From the NCBI GenBank assembly GCA_902525625.1, contig CABZHM010000004.1, forward strand, positions 1 through 64,000: a stretch of 64,000 nt of DNA, read 5' to 3'. This stretch comes from an uncultured Pelagibacteraceae bacterium (GTDB taxonomy: Bacteria > Pseudomonadota > Alphaproteobacteria > Pelagibacterales > Pelagibacteraceae). Of the stretch, positions 51,235-60,738 are shown piece after piece. Below the pieces are notes generated by a model. It was not told where the DNA came from. It ran no database searches and saw only the letters and a program-made list of their open reading frames with translations. The stretch's first letter is position 1. Each line of letters begins with the position of its first letter. A program made the translations under genes and the position numbers.

Positions 51235-52344
51235 CTAAATGAAAGGTAAATCGCAAATTGTTCCTACAAATATTTTCTCGTTAATATCTATTTTAAATTG
51301 AGTTTTGCCGTCCCAATAAGGTTTGTTAATCATGGCTATACCAATAACTTTTTTAAATGTTGGAGAATATGCTGCTGATCTTACATAGCCCATAACTTTA
51401 TTATTATCGTCTAATAATGTCTTTTCACAATACATATCAATTTTATTATGATCAATTTTTACTCCCATCAGTTTTCTTGAAATGCCCTCGTCTCTTATTT
51501 TTTTTAACTTTTCTTTGCCTATAAAATCAATTCCATTATCTAAATGTATGAACTTATTAAAATTTGCCTCAAAGGGATTATCTCTATTATCAAAATCATT
51601 TCCATAAGAAAATAACGCTGATTCTATTCTCTCGATCAAGTTTGGACACCCTGCCTTCACGTTGTATTCAGATCCATATTCAAAAAGATAATCATATAAA
51701 TCTTGACCTGCTAAATTGTCTTCTACATAAATCTCAAAACCACTTTGTTTTGACCAACCTGACCTAGCAATAAAATATTTATGCTTTTTAAACTCATAAT
51801 ATTTGAAATTAAAAAACTTTAATTGTCTTATTTCATCACCAAATAATTTTGCCATTAAGTCGTCTGAAAGGGGTCCTTGAACAGCTAATATATTTACATT
51901 TGGCTCTTTAATTTCTACCTCAAATTTATTTCCTGCAGCAAGACCTTTGGCAAAAAAAATTACATCAGAATCAGCAATCGATAACCACCATCTGTCATCT
52001 GCCAATTTATTTATTATCGGATCATTAACTAAAAGACCTTGACCATCAACTAGTGGGGCATAATAACATCTCCCAACTTTTGATTTAGATAAATCTCTAC
52101 AAGTCATTAATTGCACTAATTTTGCAGAATCTTTTCCAGAAATTTCTACTTGTCTTTCCGCAGCGACGTCCCAGACTTGAACAAAATTTTTCAAATGATG
52201 ATAGTCGGACTCTAGAGACTTGAATGATGCAGGTAGCAACATATGATTATAAACTGTATAGCTACTTACACCGTGAGATTCGATCCTATCAGTGTAGGGT
52301 GTGCTCCTCAATCTTCTTGATTTTACAATTGGAAAATTTTTCAT
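51235..52344 (-). CDS. dmdA: dimethylsulfoniopropionate (DMSP) demethylase
   Basis: Transfers a methyl group from DMSP to tetrahydrofolate, giving 3-methylmercaptopropionate and methyl-THF. The GcvT-like fold is recognisable ([46 protein letters not shown]). The N-terminus [30 protein letters not shown] separates DmdA from glycine-cleavage T proteins. Length 369 equals the SAR11 enzyme as I recall it. The dmdB and dmdC genes for the next steps lie directly upstream. This is the best organism marker in the window. Confidence 0.95.
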   Translation of the reverse strand: MKNFPIVKSRRLRSTPYTDRIESHGVSSYTVYNHMLLPASFKSLESDYHHLKNFVQVWDVAAERQVEISGKDSAKLVQLMTCRDLSKSKVGRCYYAPLVDGQGLLVNDPIINKLADDRWWLSIADSDVIFFAKGLAAGNKFEVEIKEPNVNILAVQGPLSDDLMAKLFGDEIRQLKFFNFKYYEFKKHKYFIARSGWSKQSGFEIYVEDNLAGQDLYDYLFEYGSEYNVKAGCPNLIERIESALFSYGNDFDNRDNPFEANFNKFIHLDNGIDFIGKEKLKKIRDEGISRKLMGVKIDHNKIDMYCEKTLLDDNNKVMGYVRSAAYSPTFKKVIGIAMINKPYWDGKTQFKIDINEKIFVGTICDLPFI

Positions 52345-52450
52345 TTTTTTAAATTTTAGATCTTTTCTCTCATTTCAAATGCTTTTTCAATCATAATTAT
52401 ACGTCAGATATTGTCGATTTAATCCATAATTAGAACTATCAATCAGACTT
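52345..52450 (-). promoter_or_regulatory. dmdA: dmdA leader with a consensus -10 box
   Basis: The 106-bp gap between dmdB and dmdA is the longest spacer within the block from rpsP to priA. A perfect TATAAT lies at 52401-52396 on the minus strand, with ATTAAA 16 bp upstream as a poor -35 box. Downstream is a 12-codon reading frame, ATG at 52394 to TAA at 52356, ending 12 bp before the dmdA ATG. dmdA may therefore have its own promoter in addition to read-through. Confidence 0.4.
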
Positions 52451-54067
52451 TTAAAATTTTTTTCTTAATTCAAATTTTTGTATTTTTCCTGTTGAAGTTT
52501 TGGGTAATTGACAAAAAACTACTTGTTTTGGAACTTTAAATCCAGCAAGGGTTTCTTTACAAAAACTAATCAGCTCTTTTTCAGTTGTAGGCTTGTCTTT
52601 TACTAATTCAATAAATGCGCAAGGGACCTCACCCCATTTTTGGTCAGGTTTAGCTACAACTGCAGCAATTGAAACCGAAGGGTGCTTTGCTAAAGTATTC
52701 TCTATTTCTATTGACGATATATTTTCTCCTCCTGAAATAATTATGTCTTTAGATCTATCTTGAATTTTGACGTAACCATCAGAGTGCGTGACTGCTAAAT
52801 CACCAGAATGAAACCATCCTCCATCCATTGCTTTGTTAGTGGCATCTTTATCTTTAAAATACCCTTTCATCACAACATTACCTTTAATCATAATTTCACC
52901 AATAGTTTTTCCATCTTTTGGTACTTCTTCCATAGTCTTAGGATCCATAACAGCTATTCCCTCGGTGTTTGGATATCTAACTCCTTGCCTTGCTTTAATT
53001 TCATTTTGCTTTTCTTCATCAAATTTATTCCAAGACTCATTCCATGCACATTGAGTAACATGACCATAAGTTTCTGTTAATCCATAAACATGCATAACCT
53101 CAAATCCAAGTTCTCTCATTTTTTTAAATATTATACTAGGCGGAGGGGCCCCAGCAGTTAAAACAAAGACCTTTTGTTTTAATTTTTTTCTATCAGATTC
53201 AGGTGCGCTAGTGATCATGTTTAATACAATCGGTGCTCCACCAAAATGGGTTACATTGTATTTGTCTATTAATTCAAATATTTTCTTCACATCAATATTT
53301 CTTAAACAAATAGTTCTTCCATTTAACATAGGTACGGTCCACGGATAACCCCAACCATTGCAATGAAACATTGGAACGATAGTTAAGAAATTTAATCTAT
53401 TTGGCATATCCCAAGCAACTGCACTTCCAGTAGACATCAAATACGATCCTCGGTGATGGTAAACAACTCCTTTTGGATTCCCGGTAGTTCCAGAGGTATA
53501 ACTTAATGAAATCGCTTGCCACTCATCCTCAGGCATTTTCCAGTCAAAATCTTCCTCCCCAGTATTTAGAAAACTTTCATATTCTAACTCTCCAATTTTC
53601 TCACACTTTGACTGATCAGCAAATTTATCTACAATATCAATAATGATTATTTTTTTATCTAGTGTGTTCAACGCTTTCTTAACTTCACTATGAAGCTGTC
53701 TATCAACAACTAATACTTTTGCATCGCTATGATTTAAAATGTATGCAATAGTCTTAGCATCCAATCTGATATTGATAGTGTTTAAAACTGCACCTGTCAT
53801 TGGTACAGAATAATGACCTTCAAAAATTTCTGGAGTGTTAAAAGCTAAAAATGAGACAGTATCCCCTTTTTTAACACCAATTTTAGTGAGAGCACTTGCA
53901 AATTTTACAGCACGTATATAGACTTCAACCCAAGAGTATTTACGATTTTCATAAATAACCGCATCATAATCTGGATATATATCTTTAGCTCTTTTTAAAA
54001 AAGTTAGCGGTGTTAAGGGAATATAATTAGCTTCGTTTTTATCTAAATTGGTATCGTAATGACTCAT
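52451..54067 (-). CDS. dmdB: 3-methylmercaptopropionate-CoA ligase (DmdB-like)
   Basis: AMP-forming acyl-CoA synthetase of 538 residues. The AMP-binding signature SYTSGTTGNPKGVVYHHRG is near residue 185, HVYGLTETYG near 325, WFHSGDLAV near 415 and the C-terminal lysine in LPKTSTGKIQKF. As a family it activates medium or short acyl acids. The specific call, activation of methylmercaptopropionate, rests on its place between dmdC and dmdA and on its similarity to DmdB as I know it. It begins 1 bp after the dmdC stop. Confidence 0.88.
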   Translation of the reverse strand: MSHYDTNLDKNEANYIPLTPLTFLKRAKDIYPDYDAVIYENRKYSWVEVYIRAVKFASALTKIGVKKGDTVSFLAFNTPEIFEGHYSVPMTGAVLNTINIRLDAKTIAYILNHSDAKVLVVDRQLHSEVKKALNTLDKKIIIIDIVDKFADQSKCEKIGELEYESFLNTGEEDFDWKMPEDEWQAISLSYTSGTTGNPKGVVYHHRGSYLMSTGSAVAWDMPNRLNFLTIVPMFHCNGWGYPWTVPMLNGRTICLRNIDVKKIFELIDKYNVTHFGGAPIVLNMITSAPESDRKKLKQKVFVLTAGAPPPSIIFKKMRELGFEVMHVYGLTETYGHVTQCAWNESWNKFDEEKQNEIKARQGVRYPNTEGIAVMDPKTMEEVPKDGKTIGEIMIKGNVVMKGYFKDKDATNKAMDGGWFHSGDLAVTHSDGYVKIQDRSKDIIISGGENISSIEIENTLAKHPSVSIAAVVAKPDQKWGEVPCAFIELVKDKPTTEKELISFCKETLAGFKVPKQVVFCQLPKTSTGKIQKFELRKKF

Positions 54068-54068
54068 T

Positions 54069-55835
54069 TTAATTAAATTTAAAATTCATGATATTTGAAC
54101 TTCCCGAGATAGCAGATTTATAATGCTGTTCAGCTCTCGGCAGAACTTTTTCAAAATAAAATTTTGCAGTATTTATTTTATCCTCATGAAACTTTTTATT
54201 TTCCTCAAAATCTTTAAAACTTACAGTTAAAACTTTTACCCAAGAAAAAGCTAGGGATATGTAACCAAGTGTCTTCAAATAATCATTGGCAGCTGCACTG
54301 ACATCATCTTTGTTAGTCTTTATTTTATCAATAGTCCAATCACTAAATTTTTTTAAAATGTCTAAATGATAATTTAATGTATCAACAAATGGCTTTATTT
54401 TTTCATTATCCGAATTAGTTTCAGATTTAATTAAATCTATAAATTTATTAATTATGTTACCATTCTTAGTTGACAGTTTTCTAAAAACTAAATCGGCTGC
54501 TTGTACTGAATTAGTTCCTTCATAAATTGGGGTGATTCTGTTATCTCTGTACAATTGCTCTATACCTTGATCTTTCGTGTAACCGTACCCACCAAATATT
54601 TGCATTGCATCACTTGTTATTTCCATTCCTAAATCAGAAAATAAGGATTTTACTACCGGTGTCATTAACGAAACTATATCTAAGGCCTCTTGTTTGATCT
54701 TTTGATCATCATGATTTAAACTAACTTCAGTTTGTTGAGACAACCAGAAACATAATGCTCTTTCTCCCTCGATTATAGACTTCATGTTCAACAAAGTTTT
54801 TCTTATATCAGCATGCTCAATAATTGTATCTGCTATTCCATTTTCAGACTTATTATTATTGCTTTTTCCCTGTTTTCTTTCTTTGGCATAATTAAGAGAA
54901 TTTTGATAAGCAATTTCTGAAATTCCTAAACCCTGAATACCAACAACAATCCTCTCTAGATTCATCATTGTAAACATTTGACTCAATCCCTTGTTTTTAG
55001 GGCCAATCATTATTCCTGTGGCTTCATCAAAATTTAATACACATGTAGCTGAACCCTTAATACCCATTTTTGTCTCTATTGATCCAGTAGATATTCCATT
55101 TCTTGGTCCAACAGTTCCATCTTCTTTTACGATAAATTTTGGAACTAAGAATAAGCTTATACCTTTAGTCCCTTTAGGTGAATCTGTTGCCCTTGCTATT
55201 ACCAAGTGAATAATATTTTCTGTTAAGTCATGATCACCAGAGGTAATAAATATTTTTTGGCCTGTGATTTTATATGTTCCGTCTGGTTGTTCTACTGCCT
55301 TTGTTTTTAATAAACCTAAGTCTGTTCCACAGACTGGTTCGGTTAAACACATTGTGCCACTCCATTTACCTTCAACCATCTTAGGAAGGAATTTGTCTTT
55401 TATTTCATCTGTGGCATGGTGATGAATACAATTATAAGCTCCTAAAGTTAATTCACTGTAAAGTTTGAATGCTAGACTTGCAGATGATATCATTTCATCA
55501 AAAAATGCACTAACAGTTCGTGGCATGCCTTGTCCTCCATATCTTGGATCACAGGATAATGAAGTCCAACCGTCCTCAATATATTTTTGATAAGCCTCTT
55601 TGTATCCTGGTGGAGTTCTTACAACTCCATTTTCTAAAATGGCAGGATTTTCATCTCCAGCTTTTGCAAGTGGCAAAATCAAATTTTGATTGATTTTTGC
55701 AGCTTCCTCTAAAATATCTTTAACTAGCTCTGAACTTACCTCTTTATATTTTTCCAATTCATTATAGTTTTTATTGTCCCTCAATTTCTCAAAAAGAAAC
55801 ATCATATCATTAACTGGTGCTATATAATTTGGCAT
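54069..55835 (-). CDS. dmdC: 3-methylmercaptopropionyl-CoA dehydrogenase
   Basis: FAD acyl-CoA dehydrogenase of 588 residues, the long form typical of DmdC. MCLTEPVCGTDLGLLKTKA and FITSGDHDLTENIIHLVIAR bind FAD; IMIGPKNKGLSQMFTMMNLERIVVGIQGLG and IFGGYGYTKDQGIEQLYRDNRITPIYEGTNSVQA contain the catalytic Glu. It would make methylthioacryloyl-CoA from the DmdB product. 26 bp downstream of leuB. A dmdD hydratase is not adjacent. Confidence 0.91.
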   Translation of the reverse strand: MPNYIAPVNDMMFLFEKLRDNKNYNELEKYKEVSSELVKDILEEAAKINQNLILPLAKAGDENPAILENGVVRTPPGYKEAYQKYIEDGWTSLSCDPRYGGQGMPRTVSAFFDEMISSASLAFKLYSELTLGAYNCIHHHATDEIKDKFLPKMVEGKWSGTMCLTEPVCGTDLGLLKTKAVEQPDGTYKITGQKIFITSGDHDLTENIIHLVIARATDSPKGTKGISLFLVPKFIVKEDGTVGPRNGISTGSIETKMGIKGSATCVLNFDEATGIMIGPKNKGLSQMFTMMNLERIVVGIQGLGISEIAYQNSLNYAKERKQGKSNNNKSENGIADTIIEHADIRKTLLNMKSIIEGERALCFWLSQQTEVSLNHDDQKIKQEALDIVSLMTPVVKSLFSDLGMEITSDAMQIFGGYGYTKDQGIEQLYRDNRITPIYEGTNSVQAADLVFRKLSTKNGNIINKFIDLIKSETNSDNEKIKPFVDTLNYHLDILKKFSDWTIDKIKTNKDDVSAAANDYLKTLGYISLAFSWVKVLTVSFKDFEENKKFHEDKINTAKFYFEKVLPRAEQHYKSAISGSSNIMNFKFN

Positions 55836-55861
55836 ATTTAAAGTTTAAAATAATTAGTTAA

Positions 55862-56968
55862 TTATTGCAATTTTGAAATGATCGCATCACCCATTTTAGA
55901 TGTCGATATTTCTTTCATTCCCTTAGATAGAATATCTTTGGTTCTTAAACCATCATTTAAGACATTCTGAACAGCTTTTTCTAAACCTTCTGCCTCTTTA
56001 TCAAGGTCCAAAGAGTACCTTAAAGCCATTGCAAAGCTCAAAATTGTTGCAATTGGATTTGCTAGACCTTTTCCTGCTATATCAGGTGCAGACCCATGAA
56101 TAGGTTCATACATCGCTCTCATTTCTCCATCCTTATTTTTGGCACCTAATGAGGCTGAGGGTAAAAGTCCTAATGACCCTGTTAACATTGAAGCTTGATC
56201 TGAAAGCATATCCCCAAAAAGATTGTCTGTGACAATGACATCAAATTGTTTTGGGTTTCTGAGTAACTGCATCGCACAATTGTCTGCAAGCATATGACTT
56301 AATTCTACATCTTTATATTCTTTTTCATGAAGTGCTTGGACTTCTTCTTTCCATAATTGTCCAGCCTCCATTACATTAGATTTTTCACAAGAAGTAACTT
56401 TATTTGATCTTTTTTTTGCTAAATCAAAAGCTACTCTTGCTACTCTTGTAATTTCACTGCTTGTGTAAGAGTGAGTATTTATTCCTTTTCTTTCACCATT
56501 TTCAATTGGTTTAATACCTCTAGGTTCACCAAAATAAATTCCACCTGTCAACTCTCTCACAATCATAATGTCTAATCCTGAGACAATCTCAGGTTTTAAT
56601 GTAGATGCTTCAACTAATTGTTTGAAACATATAGCAGGTCTTAAGTTTGCAAATAATTTTAATTCTTTTCTCAATTTTAAAAGTGCTCTCTCTGGTTTTT
56701 TTGAAAATTCAACATTATCCCATTTAGGTCCTCCAACTGCACCAAGCATTACAGCTTCACTTTCCAAAGCTTTATAAAAAACTTCATCAGTAATCGGTGT
56801 TCCATGTTTATCATAAGAACAACCTCCTGCTAAATCCTCATCAATTTGAAAATCTAAAGATTTTTTATCATTAAACCAATTTATTATTTTTTTAACTTCA
56901 CCAATAACTTCTGGACCTATACCATCTCCCGGTAATAAAAGGATTTTTCTTTTTTTAACCTTAATCAT
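55862..56968 (-). CDS. leuB: 3-isopropylmalate dehydrogenase
   Basis: NAD-dependent oxidative decarboxylation in leucine synthesis. [89 protein letters not shown] and [18 protein letters not shown] are the family blocks. Length 368 is normal. It overlaps leuD by 8 bp. Confidence 0.97.
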   Translation of the reverse strand: MIKVKKRKILLLPGDGIGPEVIGEVKKIINWFNDKKSLDFQIDEDLAGGCSYDKHGTPITDEVFYKALESEAVMLGAVGGPKWDNVEFSKKPERALLKLRKELKLFANLRPAICFKQLVEASTLKPEIVSGLDIMIVRELTGGIYFGEPRGIKPIENGERKGINTHSYTSSEITRVARVAFDLAKKRSNKVTSCEKSNVMEAGQLWKEEVQALHEKEYKDVELSHMLADNCAMQLLRNPKQFDVIVTDNLFGDMLSDQASMLTGSLGLLPSASLGAKNKDGEMRAMYEPIHGSAPDIAGKGLANPIATILSFAMALRYSLDLDKEAEGLEKAVQNVLNDGLRTKDILSKGMKEISTSKMGDAIISKLQ

Positions 56969-57566
56969 TAAATATCCAGGGCTTTTTATTTTTTAGATCT
57001 TTTTCGAAATTCTCAATTTTGTCAGATTTCTTCAAAGATAAGGCTATGTCATCTAATCCCTCTAAAAGACATTTTTTCTTAAATGGGTCAATTTTGAATT
57101 TAACTTCATTGTTTCCGTAAACAATCTTCTCCTCATTAAGATCCACAAAAATTTCCTCTTTTCTACTGGTATATTCAGATAACTCTTTTATTTTTTCATC
57201 ATCAAGGGTGATTGGTAAGATTCCATTCTTAAAACAATTATTATGAAAAATATCTGCAAAACTTGTGCTTATAACACAAGTAATACCAAAATCTAATAAT
57301 GCCCATGGTGCGTGCTCTCTTGATGAACCACAGCCAAAATTTTTTCCTGCAATTAAAATTTTTGAATTATTAAATGGATTTTTATTTAAAATGAAATTAT
57401 TTATTTCTTTTCCATTATCATCATATCTCATCTCAAAGAATAAGTTTTTACCCAATCCGGTTCTCTTAATTGTTTTTAGAAATTGTTTTGGAATGATCAT
57501 ATCTGTATCAATATTTACTATTGGTAAATATGCTGGAATACTTCTTAGTGTGCTAAATTTTTGCAT
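56961..57566 (-). CDS. leuD: isopropylmalate isomerase small subunit
   Basis: Small subunit of the LeuCD isomerase, 201 residues. [33 protein letters not shown] and [25 protein letters not shown] are diagnostic. It starts one base downstream of the leuC stop. Confidence 0.97.
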   Translation of the reverse strand: MQKFSTLRSIPAYLPIVNIDTDMIIPKQFLKTIKRTGLGKNLFFEMRYDDNGKEINNFILNKNPFNNSKILIAGKNFGCGSSREHAPWALLDFGITCVISTSFADIFHNNCFKNGILPITLDDEKIKELSEYTSRKEEIFVDLNEEKIVYGNNEVKFKIDPFKKKCLLEGLDDIALSLKKSDKIENFEKDLKNKKPWIFND

Positions 57567-58970
57567 TTAGTTTTGATACTTTCTCACATCATCAAGACTT
57601 CCTGATATAGCTGCGGCTGCAGCCATTCCAGGACTAACTAAATGGGTCCTTCCACCTCTTCCTTGTCTTCCTTCAAAATTCCTATTTGAGGTAGAGGCAC
57701 ATCTTTCTTCAGGTTTCAACTTGTCTGCATTCATGGCTAAACACATTGAGCAACCTGGTTCTCTCCATTCAAATCCTGAATTAACAAAGATTTTATCTAA
57801 TCCTTCTTGTTCCGCTTGTTGCTTCACCAATCCAGATCCTGGAACAACCATTGCATGAACATGGGAAGCTATCTTTTTATCTTTCAAAATCTTTGCCGCT
57901 TCTCTTAAATCCTCAATTCTGCCATTTGTACAACTACCTATAAAAACTTTATCTATCTTAATATCTCTAGCTGACATATCAGGTTGAAGACCCATATATT
58001 TTAAGGATCTCTCTATGGAATTTTTGCGGTCCTCGTCTTTTTCTTTGATCGGATTAGGAACTTTACCATCAATTGTAATTACATCTTGAGGTGAAGTTCC
58101 CCAAGTTACCATTGGTAAAATTTCGTTAGCTTGCAAACTTACTTCTTTATCAAAGCTCGCATCATCATCAGTTTTTAAACTTTGCCAATGTTCTAAAGCT
58201 TTATTCCATTTTTCGCCCTTTGGTGACATTGGTTTTCCCTCTAAATATTTAAATATTTTTTCATCTGGTGCTATTAATCCAGCTCTTGCGCCACCTTCTA
58301 TTGTCATATTACATATTGTCATTCTTTGTTCAACACTTAAGGATCTTATTAAATCACCTGCATATTCAAGAACACAACCTGTCCCACCTGCAGTTCCAAT
58401 TTTTCCAATAATTTGTAGAATAACATCTTTCGAAGTAACACCTAATGGAAGTTTACCATTAACATTTATCCGAAAATTTTTTGCTTTTTTTTGAACAAGT
58501 GTTTGAGTTGCTAAAACATGTTCTACCTCTGAAGTTCCAATTCCAAAAGCTAAAGCACCAAATGCTCCATGGGTTGCGGTATGACTATCCCCACAAACAA
58601 TAACTGTTCCGGGTTGTGTGAAACCTTGCTCTGGACCAGTAACATGAACAATACCTTGTCGCTTATCATTCATTCCAAAAAGTTTAATACCAAATTCTTT
58701 GCAATTGGCATCTAAAGTCTCTACCTGAATTTTAGATTCATGATCTGAAATACCCTTTGATCTATCAGTAGTTGGTACATTATGGTCTGCTACAGCTAAA
58801 GTTAATTTAGGGTGCCTGACTTTTCGTTTAGTATTTCTAAGTCCCTCAAAAGCTTGTGGACTTGTAACCTCATGAACTAAATGTCTATCAACAAATAATA
58901 AAGCTGTTCCATCATCTTGTTGATGTACTAAATGGTCATTCCAAATTTTATCGTAAAGAGTATTAGGCAT
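57567..58970 (-). CDS. leuC: isopropylmalate isomerase large subunit
   Basis: Aconitase-family 4Fe-4S subunit, 467 residues. [64 protein letters not shown] (first Cys) and [16 protein letters not shown] (the Cys pair) bind the cluster; [20 protein letters not shown] ends the protein. The gene is 11 bp after rplS, so leucine synthesis is read out from the ribosomal-protein operon. leuA is not in the window. Confidence 0.97.
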   Translation of the reverse strand: MPNTLYDKIWNDHLVHQQDDGTALLFVDRHLVHEVTSPQAFEGLRNTKRKVRHPKLTLAVADHNVPTTDRSKGISDHESKIQVETLDANCKEFGIKLFGMNDKRQGIVHVTGPEQGFTQPGTVIVCGDSHTATHGAFGALAFGIGTSEVEHVLATQTLVQKKAKNFRINVNGKLPLGVTSKDVILQIIGKIGTAGGTGCVLEYAGDLIRSLSVEQRMTICNMTIEGGARAGLIAPDEKIFKYLEGKPMSPKGEKWNKALEHWQSLKTDDDASFDKEVSLQANEILPMVTWGTSPQDVITIDGKVPNPIKEKDEDRKNSIERSLKYMGLQPDMSARDIKIDKVFIGSCTNGRIEDLREAAKILKDKKIASHVHAMVVPGSGLVKQQAEQEGLDKIFVNSGFEWREPGCSMCLAMNADKLKPEERCASTSNRNFEGRQGRGGRTHLVSPGMAAAAAISGSLDDVRKYQN

Positions 58971-58981
58971 TGAGAAAAAAA

Positions 58982-59572
58982 TTATTTTTTTTCTTGTAAA
59001 TTTTCAAGCTTTTTTTCTGTACTAGTTTCGGCCTTAGGAGCGTCTTTTTTAGCTTCATTTCTTGATGTTTCTTCTATTTTTGGCTCAACCGCTGGTGTAG
59101 CCTCTTTTTTAATTTCTGAAATATTTTCTTTTGTGATGGGAGCCAAATTTTCATCAGTTACTGTTTCTGGTTTAACATCAACATCGATACCAATTTTTTT
59201 TCTAATTTTTTCGGCAATTCTTGCTGACTTCCCAGTTCTGTCTCTCAAATAATAAAGTTTTGCTCTTCTCACTTTTCCTGATCGGATTACTTTAATTGAG
59301 TCAATCACAGTTCCAAACAATGGAAATGTTCTCTCAACTCCCTCACCGAATGATATTTTTCTGACAGTAAATGAGGAGTTTAAGTCTCTACTTTTTTTAG
59401 CAATACATACACCTTCAAAATACTGAATTCTTTCTTTTTTACCTTCTGTAATTCTTACTCCAACTTTTACAACGTCTCCTGGGAAAAATTCAGGTATCTT
59501 TTTTTCAGAGAGAATCTTTTTAACGTTGTTTTGGTTAATTTCTTCTATTGTTTTCATTTCAGTATTTATCAA
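58982..59572 (-). CDS. rplS: 50S ribosomal protein L19 with a long C-terminal extension
   Basis: L19 core in the first 125 or so residues: [58 protein letters not shown] and [20 protein letters not shown]. About 65 further residues form a charged Lys/Glu/Ala/Thr-rich low-complexity tail, so the protein is 196 residues against about 115 in E. coli. Follows trmD with 1 bp. Tails of this kind are common in alphaproteobacterial L19, but length varies. Confidence 0.95.
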   Translation of the reverse strand: MINTEMKTIEEINQNNVKKILSEKKIPEFFPGDVVKVGVRITEGKKERIQYFEGVCIAKKSRDLNSSFTVRKISFGEGVERTFPLFGTVIDSIKVIRSGKVRRAKLYYLRDRTGKSARIAEKIRKKIGIDVDVKPETVTDENLAPITKENISEIKKEATPAVEPKIEETSRNEAKKDAPKAETSTEKKLENLQEKK

Positions 59573-59573
59573 T

Positions 59574-60260
59574 TTAATCTTTCTTATATTTTTGCCACAA
59601 ATCTGGTCTTCGGTCGCGTGTTATAGCCTCAGATTGAGATAAACGCCAGTCTTTAATTTTAGTGTGATCTCCAGATAATAACACTTCTGGCACTGCTTTT
59701 TCTTCCCATATTTGAGGTTTTGTGAACTGCGGATACTCTAAAAGGCCATTTTCAAAAGTTTCATCAGCTGGAGATTTATCATTTCCTAAAACTCCAGGTA
59801 AAAGTCTTAAAACGCTATCTAGTATAACAAAAGCTGCCGTTTCTCCTCCAGACAATACATAATCTCCGATGCTTACCTCCTCAATATTTCTAGTGCCTAA
59901 AACTCTTTCATCGACACCTTCAAACTGTCCACAAATCAAAGAAAATGATTTTTCTTTAGATAAATCTTGTGCAAATTTTTGATCAAATCTTTTACCTTTT
60001 GGTGAAAGATAAAAAATTCTATCTCCGTTATTTACATTTTGATCAATAGAATTTGCCAAGACATCTGGTTTAATTAACATACCTGTTCCACCGCCGTAAG
60101 GAGTATCATCAACTGTTTTATGTTTATCTTGAGCAGAGTCTCTAATATTAATTACTTTTAAGCTCCACAACTTTTTAGTCATTGCTTTACTGTATATACC
60201 TTTGTTTAAAGGCCCAGGGAAAATTTCTGGGTATAGAGTAAATACTTGGGCTTGCATCAT
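59574..60260 (-). CDS. trmD: tRNA (guanine-N1)-methyltransferase
   Basis: SPOUT methyltransferase that makes m1G37 in tRNAs. [53 protein letters not shown] and [33 protein letters not shown] (SAM-binding knot) are all present. Length 228. Two consecutive Met codons open the frame. It directly follows rpsP (14 bp); rimM, usually between them, is missing. Confidence 0.97.
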   Translation of the reverse strand: MMQAQVFTLYPEIFPGPLNKGIYSKAMTKKLWSLKVINIRDSAQDKHKTVDDTPYGGGTGMLIKPDVLANSIDQNVNNGDRIFYLSPKGKRFDQKFAQDLSKEKSFSLICGQFEGVDERVLGTRNIEEVSIGDYVLSGGETAAFVILDSVLRLLPGVLGNDKSPADETFENGLLEYPQFTKPQIWEEKAVPEVLLSGDHTKIKDWRLSQSEAITRDRRPDLWQKYKKD

Positions 60261-60274
60261 AAATTATCTTTGTA

Positions 60275-60724
60275 TTATTTCTTTTCCTCTTTTTTAGCTT
60301 CTGCTTTTGGAGCTTCTGCTTTTGGAGATTCCTCTTTTTTAGCTTCTGCTTTTGGAGATTCCTCTTTTTTAGCTTCTGCTTTTGGAGATTCCTCTTTTTT
60401 AGCTTCCTCACTACCCTCTTTTTTTCGATCTTTTTTTGGAATAGCTTTCTGAGGATTATTTCCATTTGCCGGCATAGGCATTAATTCATTTTCACCTAAA
60501 ATCCTTGCTACTCTGGTTGTCGGTTGTGCACCTTGACCCAACCAATACTTTATTCGTTCTGTCTCTAATCCAATTCTTTCCTTTTTTTCCTTTGGCAATA
60601 GTGGATTAAAAAATCCCACTTTCTCAATAAATCTACCATCCCTTGCAAAACGACTGTCTGCAACTACTACTTTATAAACGGGTCTTTTCTTAGTCCCACC
60701 TCTTGATAACCTTAACTTTAACAT
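60275..60724 (-). CDS. rpsP: 30S ribosomal protein S16 with a repeat-containing C-terminal tail
   Basis: S16 core in the first 80 or so residues: [40 protein letters not shown] and [20 protein letters not shown]. The remainder (about 95-149) is a low-complexity Lys/Glu/Ala/Pro tail with ten-residue repeats [10 protein letters not shown]. Total 149 residues against about 82 in E. coli. It is 14 bp downstream of ffh. Confidence 0.96.
   Translation of the reverse strand: MLKLRLSRGGTKKRPVYKVVVADSRFARDGRFIEKVGFFNPLLPKEKKERIGLETERIKYWLGQGAQPTTRVARILGENELMPMPANGNNPQKAIPKKDRKKEGSEEAKKEESPKAEAKKEESPKAEAKKEESPKAEAPKAEAKKEEKK
60296..60400. repeat. 30-bp tandem repeat in rpsP
   Basis: Three consecutive, base-for-base identical 30-bp units occupy 60311-60340, 60341-60370 and 60371-60400, preceded by a half unit at 60296-60310 and followed by a degenerate copy. 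The unit is a multiple of three, so copy-number change keeps the S16 frame. There are no spacers. Confidence 0.95.
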
Positions 60725-60738
60725 TCATTCTCCTTTTT

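Noticed and set aside
60296-60400. CRISPR-like regular 30-bp repeats
   Set aside because: The units are directly adjacent with no spacers and encode an in-frame peptide repeat within a ribosomal protein gene; there are no cas genes.
60187-60465. 92-codon reading frame rich in Lys, Gln, Arg and Asn repeats on the minus strand
   Set aside because: It is the rpsP tandem repeat read in another frame, running into trmD. The repetitive peptide follows from the 30-bp units, and the true frame is S16.
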